Source: Oceanospirillaceae bacterium (GTDB lineage: Bacteria > Pseudomonadota > Gammaproteobacteria > Pseudomonadales > Balneatricaceae). Taken from it: 7,951 nt of DNA. The stretch is taken from positions 1 through 7,951 of the forward strand of contig DNNY01000118.1 in assembly GCA_003497765.1 (NCBI GenBank), written 5' to 3'. Within the stretch, counting starts at the first letter, position 1. Every line of letters begins with the position of its first letter. Of this stretch, positions 1-5,790 are shown in pieces. The notes beneath the pieces are model-generated. The model saw only the letters and a list, made by a program, of their open reading frames with translations. It did not search any database and was not told where the DNA came from. The translations under genes were made by a program, and so were the position numbers.

Positions 1-561
1 CGAGCCTTGGAAAAAACCCAGCACCAACAAGCTGGGACAGGGGAACATCGGGCCTTGGTTCGGGCGCGGCCTATTGCGGGTAGCCAAACTTTAGCTAGCC
101 GTTTTAATCAAGTCCGACGCAAGATATTAGCGCAGCCACGAGATATGGCTACACTGCGTCAAGATGTCGTTACCATGCGGGAAAAGATGCGTGCTAGTTT
201 GGCTACTAAACCGAGTCAGCAGGCCCAGCAGTCCTTCAATATTAAGCAGGATCAAGGTGGTCTGGTAGATATTGAGTTTATGGTGCAATTTGCCGTCTTG
301 GCCTATGCCGCCCAAGCCCAATCCTTATTGACTTATACGGATAATGTACGGATTTTGGATGCTCTGCGTGAGGCAGATTTAATGTCTGTAGAGGCGACAA
401 ATATATTAGCCGATTGTTATCGCCAGATGCGCTCAATGGAGCATCGTCAAGCCCTACAAAATCAAGCTGGCAAAGTAGTTACCCATAAATTGCAAGATGA
501 GCGCCAACAGGTGCAGGCTATTTGGCAAACATTGATGCTGGACTCAACAGCCGTGCCGTAA
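1..561 (+). CDS. glnE: Bifunctional glutamine synthetase adenylyltransferase/deadenylase, C-terminal part (5' end outside window)
   Basis: GlnE attaches AMP to, and removes it from, glutamine synthetase subunits in the cytoplasm, tuning nitrogen assimilation under PII control. The reading frame is open from base 1 and ends at TAA 559-561, so only the last 186 residues are present; the family is normally close to 950. The visible part matches the end of the C-terminal adenylylation half, with its helical GlnD/UTase-like domain. Landmarks are EHRALVRAR, MREKMRASL, the FNIKQDQGGLVDIEFMVQ block (the family's F-D-I-K-x-D-x-G-G-I-x-D-I-E-F) and TDNVRILDAL. The nucleotidyltransferase G-S-D/D-x-D residues lie upstream and cannot be inspected. 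Just inside the left edge, several aromatic residues usually conserved in an AWTWEHQAL motif are absent (AGTGEHRAL here); see findings. The gene converges on the lpxL-like gene 19 bases downstream. The identification is firm; the integrity of the whole gene is unknown. Confidence 0.96.
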   Translation, partial: RALEKTQHQQAGTGEHRALVRARPIAGSQTLASRFNQVRRKILAQPRDMATLRQDVVTMREKMRASLATKPSQQAQQSFNIKQDQGGLVDIEFMVQFAVLAYAAQAQSLLTYTDNVRILDALREADLMSVEATNILADCYRQMRSMEHRQALQNQAGKVVTHKLQDERQQVQAIWQTLMLDSTAVP

Positions 562-591
562 GATATATTATTGGGAATATTTAATATATCT
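561..591. repeat. 10-bp perfect inverted repeat at the glnE/lpxL convergent junction
   Basis: AGATATATTA (561-570) and TAATATATCT (582-591) are exact reverse complements separated by 11 bases. The left arm begins at the last base of the glnE stop codon, and the right arm contains the lpxL-like gene's stop (TTA at 581-583). The position, between two converging genes, suits a shared transcription end. However, the stem has only one G:C pair and no T-run follows it on either strand, so it does not look like a standard intrinsic terminator. It could equally be a chance AT-rich palindrome. Confidence 0.45.
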
Positions 592-1507
592 CTGGCGAAC
601 CCTGAGGTCGGGTTTTAAAACGTCGATGCAGCCATAGATATTGTGCAGGGTAGTGCTTTATGGCTGCCTCAATATGGTTGTTGATAATCCTAGCGTCTTG
701 GGTATCGTCACCACTAGGCAATTCATCCAGTGCTATTAGCTGAAGATGATAGCCCTGTTGTTGGTGTTGCTGGTGGGAAAAGAAGAATACGCGGCATTGG
801 GTGCTCTTTGCCAATCGACTTGCAATAGCTGTGGTTGCCGTTGGTATGCCAAAAAAAGGCGCAAATACAGACCGCTCTGGGCCTAAGTCCTGATCTGGCG
901 CTAGCCATACCGTTTGGCCGTGTTTTAATGTTTTCACCACCTGACGGATTTGATCTCGTTCAATGGCACCACCTAAACAATGGCTGCGGCTGCGCAGAAT
1001 AAGGGCATCCAATAACGGATTTTTATGGCGCTGATATGTGACACTAAACGGCTGGTGCTGATTAAGCAGAGCACACCCAAGGTCAGGGCTAGTAAAATGA
1101 GCACCTAATAGCAGTACACCTTGCTCAGAATCACAGGCCTCTTGCAGGGCCTCTAAACCATCAATTTGTAAATATTTATTAAACGGTTTTAGGGAACTCC
1201 ACCAAGCATAGGCTGTCTCAATAACGCCTATACCGTTAGCATAAAAAGTATCTAAGACTAATTTATGTTGTTCTTGCTGATTGAGTTCGGGAAAGCAGGC
1301 GGCAATATTTTTTTCTGTAATGTTCCGACGGCGCTTGGAGAGCTGGTACAATAGATAACCCAGAGCAGGGCCAAATTTCTTACCCACAGACCAAGGTAAA
1401 AAAGTAATTAGTCTAAGCAGCCCCATAGCTAACCAAATAGGCCAATACTTTATGCCAGTAAAGGCTGAGAGAGAAGCATTTTGGGGTGAGAATTTGGCGC
1501 TAGACAC
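581..1507 (-). CDS. lpxL: LpxL/HtrB-family lipid A biosynthesis acyltransferase
   Basis: This 308-residue inner-membrane acyltransferase is about the length of E. coli LpxL (306). The family moves an acyl chain from acyl-ACP onto Kdo2-lipid IVA to make the secondary acyloxyacyl group of lipid A. A hydrophobic anchor lies near residues 22-38, followed by the basic stretch SKRRRNITEKN. The catalytic H-x4-D/E motif is H137-FTSP-D142 (E. coli LpxL has E at the second position). Other family blocks are APDQDLGPERSVF, FFGIPTATT and the C-terminal LWLHRRFKTRPQG, very close to the E. coli ending. The start is GTG: no in-frame ATG exists between it and the upstream in-frame stop, and the next ATG (codon 28) would remove part of the anchor. 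No clear Shine-Dalgarno precedes it. It is transcribed away from msbA, whose product exports the finished lipid A. The family is clear. Whether the paralogue is LpxL, LpxM or LpxP, and which acyl chain it uses, cannot be decided here. Confidence 0.92.
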   Translation of the reverse strand: MSSAKFSPQNASLSAFTGIKYWPIWLAMGLLRLITFLPWSVGKKFGPALGYLLYQLSKRRRNITEKNIAACFPELNQQEQHKLVLDTFYANGIGVIETAYAWWSSLKPFNKYLQIDGLEALQEACDSEQGVLLLGAHFTSPDLGCALLNQHQPFSVTYQRHKNPLLDALILRSRSHCLGGAIERDQIRQVVKTLKHGQTVWLAPDQDLGPERSVFAPFFGIPTATTAIASRLAKSTQCRVFFFSHQQHQQQGYHLQLIALDELPSGDDTQDARIINNHIEAAIKHYPAQYLWLHRRFKTRPQGSPEIY

Positions 1508-1610
1508 GAGATTATTATGAGCTCTGGCAAAGATGGGATCAGTTTACACTGCCAGTGCATTGGCGGCAACGGGCGGTAATATTTGAAATGGCCCAGTAAC
1601 AGGAAACAAT
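1508..1610. promoter_or_regulatory. Divergent intergenic region between lpxL-like gene and msbA
   Basis: These 103 bases must hold the start signals of both genes. For the lpxL-like gene (minus strand), the best sigma70-like pair is TTGCCG (+ coordinates 1564-1569) and TAAACT (1541-1546) with a 17-base spacer. Each box matches the consensus at four of six positions, which would give a leader of roughly 27 bases. Inside the spacer lies a 14-bp imperfect palindrome, GCCAGTGCATTGGC (1551-1564), with six of seven base pairs symmetrical. For msbA no convincing promoter was found: TAATAT at 1577-1582 resembles a -10 box but has no matching -35. AGGAAA at 1601-1606 is the msbA ribosome-binding site, four bases before ATG. 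The promoter assignments are guesses from consensus only. Confidence 0.4.
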
Positions 1611-3374
1611 ATGGATTTAGATGCAGAGGTAACAGGTAAGCAATCGGCTTGGTCGTCCTACAAGCGCTTGTTAAGCTATGTCGCCAGCTATTGGATAGTC
1701 TTTGTCGTGGCTATCCTTGGTTTTGCCCTGTTTGCTGCCTCGCAGGCTGCCTTTGTTGAGCTCACTAAGCATATGGTTGAAAGTGTCGAGCAAAATAATC
1801 TTGATGCTCGGTATATTGTTCCAGTGCTAGTTATGCTGATTTTTTTGGCTCGGGGTGTCGGTTTCTTCCTTGGTAATTACGGTATTGCCTATGTGGCTAG
1901 GCATGTAGTCCATGATTTGCGGGTAGCTATATTTGATAAGCTACTGGTGTTGCCTGCTGCATACTATCACCGTCACGCCTCAGGCACCTTGTTGTCCAAG
2001 TTAACCTTTAATGTGGAACAAATTACCGGCGCTGCCACGGATGCGTTAAAAATACTGGTGCGTGAAGGGCTGACTATTATTGGTTTATTCGCTTATCTAC
2101 TTTATCTCAATTGGCAGTTAACCCTTGCCTTCTTGTTAGTTGGCCCTTTTATTGGCTTAGTGGTGAGCAAGGCCGCAAAACGCTTTCGTACGATTAGTGG
2201 TAATTTGCAAGATAGTATGGGCGATGTTACTGCTAGTGCTAGTGAAACCATCAAGGGCTACGATGTGGTGCGGATGTTTGGCGGCCAGACCAAAGAGCGC
2301 CAACGCTTTTTTAAGGCTAGCAATGGCAATCGCCAACAAGCCATGAAATTAGCTCTGGCTGAATCTATCTCTACTCCTGTGGTACAGATGTTAGTAGCGG
2401 CAGCGATGGCATTGCTGATTTTTCTGGCCTTACAGCCGGAGATTATTGCGGTTATGACGGCGGGTGAATTTATCGCCTTTATTATTGCGGCGGGTATGCT
2501 GACTAAACCCTTACGCAGTTTAACGGAAGTGAACTCTATTTTGCAGCAAGGCATCGCTGCTGCGCAGAGTATCTTTTCCTTACTTGATGAAACTCCCGAA
2601 CCAGATGATTCGCAGCAACAACTGTTACAACCTAAGGGTGATATCACTTTCCAACAACTTGGCTTTGCCTATCAGGATAAGCCCATACTGGAAGATATTG
2701 AATTAACCTTACCAGCTGGCAAAGTGGTTGCCTTGGTTGGTCGCTCAGGTAGTGGTAAATCGACATTGGTCAATTTACTGTTACGCTTTTATGACCCTCA
2801 AAGTGGCCAAATTTGTATTGGTGGGCAGGATATTAGTCAAGTCAAGCGGGCTGATTTGCGGGCCCAAATTGCCTTGGTAAATCAGCAGGTGACACTGTTT
2901 AATGGCACTATTGCTGAAAATATAGCTTACGGCGCTATGGCTGATGCACCTGTAGAAGCTATTCAAGCAGCAGCAAAAGCGGCGCGGGTGGATGAATTTA
3001 CTGATCAAATGCCCGCCGGCTTGGAGACGCCAATTGGCGAGTCGGGTGTGCTGTTGTCGGGTGGCCAGAGACAACGTATTGCCCTAGCTAGAGCGCTTTT
3101 AAAAGATGCACCCATACTGGTATTGGACGAAGCCACTTCTGCCTTAGATACAGAATCAGAACGCCATATACAGGGAGCTGTAAATGCTGTTATGGCCGGT
3201 CGGACAACTTTAGTAATTGCTCATCGCTTATCAACTATTGAGCAAGCGGATTTAATTGTGGTGATGGATAAAGGCCAAATTGTAGAGCAAGGTTCTCATC
3301 AGTCTTTACTAAATAAAAAGGGTGTTTATGCCCATTTACATGATTTACAGTTTGCCGAAGCCGATGAAAGTTAA
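1611..3374 (+). CDS. msbA: Lipid A export ABC transporter/flippase MsbA
   Basis: MsbA is a homodimeric ABC half-transporter that flips core-lipid A from the inner to the outer leaflet of the inner membrane, feeding the Lpt pathway. The protein has 587 residues (E. coli 582). Six membrane segments lie near residues 24-45, 67-90, 145-165, 167-186, 255-275 and 284-300. They are followed by one nucleotide-binding domain with Walker A GRSGSGKST (377-385), a Q-loop in LVNQQVTLFNGTIAENIAYG, signature LSGGQ (482-486), Walker B ILVLDE (502-507) and switch histidine H538 in VIAHRLSTIE. R81 and R151 align with E. coli R78 and R148. K299 and R302 align with E. coli R296 and K299, so the basic residues that grip the lipid A phosphates are kept, with Arg and Lys exchanged at the last two. 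The ATG is supported by AGGAAA just upstream. The gene diverges from the lpxL-like gene and overlaps the GT4 gene tail to tail. All catalytic motifs are intact. Confidence 0.98.
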   Translation: MDLDAEVTGKQSAWSSYKRLLSYVASYWIVFVVAILGFALFAASQAAFVELTKHMVESVEQNNLDARYIVPVLVMLIFLARGVGFFLGNYGIAYVARHVVHDLRVAIFDKLLVLPAAYYHRHASGTLLSKLTFNVEQITGAATDALKILVREGLTIIGLFAYLLYLNWQLTLAFLLVGPFIGLVVSKAAKRFRTISGNLQDSMGDVTASASETIKGYDVVRMFGGQTKERQRFFKASNGNRQQAMKLALAESISTPVVQMLVAAAMALLIFLALQPEIIAVMTAGEFIAFIIAAGMLTKPLRSLTEVNSILQQGIAAAQSIFSLLDETPEPDDSQQQLLQPKGDITFQQLGFAYQDKPILEDIELTLPAGKVVALVGRSGSGKSTLVNLLLRFYDPQSGQICIGGQDISQVKRADLRAQIALVNQQVTLFNGTIAENIAYGAMADAPVEAIQAAAKAARVDEFTDQMPAGLETPIGESGVLLSGGQRQRIALARALLKDAPILVLDEATSALDTESERHIQGAVNAVMAGRTTLVIAHRLSTIEQADLIVVMDKGQIVEQGSHQSLLNKKGVYAHLHDLQFAEADES

Positions 3375-4417
3375 TTTTCAGCTAGAGTCTGTAGCATCAA
3401 TTGCAATCGTTGTCGAAACGGTTTGCTACTATAATTTTGTAGCACATGTTGATAGGCCCGCTCACAAATTTCTAGATGCTCAGTTTCACTAAGTTGCATA
3501 ATATGATCAAGTTTGGTTGCCATTGATGCAGCATCAATGTCCGTAAGAAATCCCGTTTCGCCATCTTGGATAATGCCTTCGGGGCCACCACAACGGGTTG
3601 CCAAAACCAGTTTTTTTCTCGCCATGGCTTCAATAATGACCATGCCAAAGGTTTCACTGCGGGAGGGAATACAAATGATATCAGCAGCATCAAAAAAAGC
3701 GTCTCTTTGCTGATTGTCCACCCAGCCCGTCAAGTTAACCTGATTCTGGAGTTGATATTGGCTAACCAACTTACTGATTTTATTATACCAGCGGCCTTTA
3801 CCTGCCAAGGTGGCACGAAAATGTGGCTGCAAAGCCTTTAATAAATGCAAAGCCTCAATAAGTAGATCCTGACCTTTAGTGCGACGCATTACGCCCATAT
3901 GTGCAATATGAAAGGGTGTTTTTTGGGCTCGCGCAATGGGTTCCTGAGAATTAAGTTCCACTAAATTAGGCATCACCAGCACTGGCCCTTGAAAGCCATT
4001 ATTAATGACAAAATCTCTCACTGGCTCGGATACGGCTAATATCATATCAGCTGCATTTATGCCGCGAGCTGTGTAGCTATGCAGCACCAAAACCAACTGA
4101 CATTGGCTAGGTAGAACAGGTTTTATTAAAGCTGCATCAATCGGTTTATGAACTAGCACTAGATCAGCAGGGTTTTGCTTAACTAATGCTTGAAGGCGTC
4201 GTTGAGCTAGATGTCGAAAACCAGGCCAACGACTCCGTGGGTAGTCTAGAAATTGGTAATCGAGTTGGCGTTGGTCAAGCAATGCTTGCACTTGAGCACC
4301 TGACCGAATAATGGAGGTGACTTGGTGGCCTAAGTAGCGTAAATTATCGCTGTAATGTACAAATGCTTGTTTGGGGCCGCCAAGATCTTTTCCGGAGATT
4401 AAGTTTACAATACGCAT
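3371..4417 (-). CDS. GT4-family (group 1) glycosyltransferase, probable LPS core sugar transferase
   Basis: This 348-residue protein has the GT-B fold signature of retaining group 1/GT4 glycosyltransferases. The N-terminal strand-loop MRIVNLISGKDLGGPKQAF (residues 1-19) carries the glycine-rich loop. The C-terminal donor-binding domain begins around MGVMRRTKGQDLLIEAL and continues through AGKGRWYNKI, GWVDNQQRDAFFDAADI and PSRSETFGMVIIEAMA. The E-x7-E pair is E255/E263, followed by GGPEGIIQDGETGFL. There is no signal peptide or membrane helix, as expected for a cytoplasmic or membrane-associated enzyme. The ATG is the only standard start: upstream to the in-frame stop (4442-4444) only CTG codons occur. 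No Shine-Dalgarno is visible. Its place between msbA and waaA suggests transfer of a sugar onto the Kdo or inner-core region of LPS (inference). Donor sugar, acceptor and linkage are unknown, and other glycoconjugate roles are possible. Confidence 0.92.
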   Translation of the reverse strand: MRIVNLISGKDLGGPKQAFVHYSDNLRYLGHQVTSIIRSGAQVQALLDQRQLDYQFLDYPRSRWPGFRHLAQRRLQALVKQNPADLVLVHKPIDAALIKPVLPSQCQLVLVLHSYTARGINAADMILAVSEPVRDFVINNGFQGPVLVMPNLVELNSQEPIARAQKTPFHIAHMGVMRRTKGQDLLIEALHLLKALQPHFRATLAGKGRWYNKISKLVSQYQLQNQVNLTGWVDNQQRDAFFDAADIICIPSRSETFGMVIIEAMARKKLVLATRCGGPEGIIQDGETGFLTDIDAASMATKLDHIMQLSETEHLEICERAYQHVLQNYSSKPFRQRLQLMLQTLAEN

Positions 4418-4439
4418 GGTAAATGGCAGCCAATTCAGT

Positions 4440-4462
4440 AACTAACAAAAGTTTTGTTGGTT
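4440..4462. repeat. 23-bp near-perfect palindrome, possible operator
   Basis: AACTAACAAAA (4440-4450) and TTTTGTTGGTT (4452-4462) are inverted copies around one central base, differing at a single symmetrical pair (4443/4459). The inner 15 bases are perfectly symmetrical. A one-base centre cannot form a good RNA hairpin without opening the inner pairs, so a binding site for a dimeric regulator is more natural than a terminator. It would cover the predicted transcription start of the GT4 gene, downstream of the extended -10-like box. The AT-rich composition means chance cannot be excluded. Confidence 0.5.
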
Positions 4463-4507
4463 GGCATTCTATCAAGCTAAATGCTTGTACAAAACCCATC
4501 TAGTCGA

Positions 4508-4516
4508 AAGGAAGAG
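4508..4516 (+). promoter_or_regulatory. Ribosome-binding site deciding the TTG start of waaA
   Basis: AAGGAAGAG is a strong purine-rich Shine-Dalgarno, ending five bases before TTG at 4522. An in-frame TAG at 4501-4503 rules out any earlier start. The first in-frame ATG (codon 44) would delete the N-terminal anchor, so TTG is well supported. It is the best ribosome-binding site in the window. Confidence 0.85.
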
Positions 4517-4521
4517 AAAAT

Positions 4522-5784
4522 TTGTCACTCATCTATCGCATACTTTGGTATCTGTTGTTACCTATTGGGGTTATAACACACCTGATTTTTATCTGGCGGC
4601 GACCTGAGTTTAGATCAGATTTTTGGCAGCGTTATGGTTGGGTACCAACCATGGATCAGCAGCCTTTAGTTGTGCATGCCGCATCGGTGGGTGAGATCAA
4701 TGCTGTTGCTGACATGTTATCTCAGCTTGCTAAAGCGTCCACTATGCCTATTTTAGTTACTACGACAACGGCGACTGGACGAGATCGCTGTATAAAATTA
4801 TTCGCTGACTACCCAACTATCATGCATGCTTATATGCCCTTTGATATGGGTGTAGCCCAAAGGCTATTTTTATATAGGATAAAGCCTCGGGGTCTATTGT
4901 TAGTAGAAACTGAGTTATGGCCAAATATGCTCCGCTTATGGCAAGCACGAGGGCTCCCCGTTTGGCTTATTAATGGCCGTTTATCAAACCGTTCAGCCCG
5001 AGGTTATAGTCGACTCCGAAGCCTTAGTAAGACCATGCTAGCTAATTTACAGCGAGTGCTGGTGCAAGATAAGGCTAGTGCCAGACGTTTCACTTGGCTT
5101 GGTGCTGAAGCTGCCAAAGTACAGATTATGGGTAGTGTAAAGTTTGATATTGCTTTACCTGAGACAAAAACATCATTAAATACCAGTCAGTGGTTGCTCG
5201 CAGATGATACCTGTTGGGTATGCGGAAGTACGAGGGAAGGTGAAGAGAGTATTTTATTGCAAGCTTGGGCGAAAATGGATGCCATAAATAATGGCTTACT
5301 TATTTTAGTGCCACGGCATCCACAACGCTTTGCCGAAGTGGCGGATCTATGTGAATCTAGTGGCTTGCCATGGCAGTGCTACAGTGATACTAAGGCTGAC
5401 AATATAAACCAAACTGGGCGTCGAGTGTTATTGGTTGATGCGATGGGTTTGCTAATAGATTTTTATGGTCTGGCCGATGTGGTGTTTGTAGGTGGCAGTT
5501 TGGCGGCCAAAGGTGGGCATAATCCTCTGGAAGCGGCGGCTTTGGGCAAGCCAATATTAATGGGTCCTCATACGTTTAATTTTGCCGAGGTTTGTGAACT
5601 TTTGCAGCAAGCAGGTAATTTACAATTTACCTCTGCTGGGCAGCTAACGGAGCAAATTCCAGCACTAATGGCCGATGCTGAAAAAAGACAGTTAATGGGG
5701 CAAGCTGGGCAGCAATTGCTAGCCGAGAAAAGAGGGGCTACAGCAGCCTATGTGCAAATGATTAGCCAACAGTTTGGTGCTTAG
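4522..5784 (+). CDS. waaA: 3-deoxy-D-manno-octulosonic acid (Kdo) transferase WaaA/KdtA
   Basis: WaaA (family GT30) uses CMP-Kdo to add Kdo to lipid IVA on the cytoplasmic face of the inner membrane, the step that starts the LPS core. The 420 residues match the usual size (E. coli 425). An N-terminal membrane anchor spans about residues 7-24 and is followed by RRPEFRSDFWQRYGW. The acceptor domain has HAASVGE, with E58 aligning to the proposed catalytic base, then TTTTATGRDR and ETELWPN (129-135). The donor domain has GSTREGEE (235-242), VPRHPQRF, FVGGSL (322-327), GGHNPLE (331-337) and GPHTFNF. The start is TTG with a strong ribosome-binding site. The gene diverges from the GT4 gene, and thiP begins six bases after its stop. 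Whether the enzyme adds one, two or more Kdo residues cannot be read from the sequence, and no Kdo kinase gene is in the window. Confidence 0.98.
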   Translation: MSLIYRILWYLLLPIGVITHLIFIWRRPEFRSDFWQRYGWVPTMDQQPLVVHAASVGEINAVADMLSQLAKASTMPILVTTTTATGRDRCIKLFADYPTIMHAYMPFDMGVAQRLFLYRIKPRGLLLVETELWPNMLRLWQARGLPVWLINGRLSNRSARGYSRLRSLSKTMLANLQRVLVQDKASARRFTWLGAEAAKVQIMGSVKFDIALPETKTSLNTSQWLLADDTCWVCGSTREGEESILLQAWAKMDAINNGLLILVPRHPQRFAEVADLCESSGLPWQCYSDTKADNINQTGRRVLLVDAMGLLIDFYGLADVVFVGGSLAAKGGHNPLEAAALGKPILMGPHTFNFAEVCELLQQAGNLQFTSAGQLTEQIPALMADAEKRQLMGQAGQQLLAEKRGATAAYVQMISQQFGA

Positions 5785-5790
5785 ACGACG

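Larger units (their letters stand above)
4418..4521. promoter_or_regulatory. Divergent intergenic region between the GT4 gene and waaA, with extended -10-like box
   Basis: These 104 bases separate two divergent genes. On the minus strand (toward the GT4 gene), TGATAGAAT at 4466-4474 fits an extended -10 element (TG-N plus a hexamer matching TATAAT at five of six). There is no good -35, which extended -10 promoters tolerate. Transcription would begin near 4459, leaving a leader of about 42 bases. On the plus strand, TTGGCA (4461-4466) is a five-of-six -35 match, but no acceptable -10 follows at 15-18 bases, so the waaA promoter is unresolved. A dyad at 4440-4462 is listed separately. No thi-box or other riboswitch motif is visible. 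All promoter calls rest on consensus comparison by eye. Confidence 0.4.

Noticed and set aside
889..898. CCTGATCTGG on the + strand, resembling part of the thi-box of TPP riboswitches
   Set aside because: It is the antisense of codons for the conserved APDQDLGP block of the lpxL-like protein. The rest of the thi-box is missing, and it is far from the thi genes.
2258..3074. Minus-strand open frames of 129 and 97 residues inside msbA
   Set aside because: They lie antisense to intact, strongly conserved msbA coding sequence, have low-complexity translations unlike any family, and have no convincing start signals.
3424..3444. Hairpin TGCTAC-N9-GTAGCA just beyond the msbA stop, considered as a terminator
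   Set aside because: The six-base stem lies inside the GT4 coding region, the loop is long, and no T-run follows it on the + strand. It is too weak to call.
3513..3841. Plus-strand open frames of 66 and 91 residues within the GT4 gene
   Set aside because: They are opposite-strand shadows of the conserved E-x7-E region of the glycosyltransferase, with no ribosome-binding site or recognisable domain.
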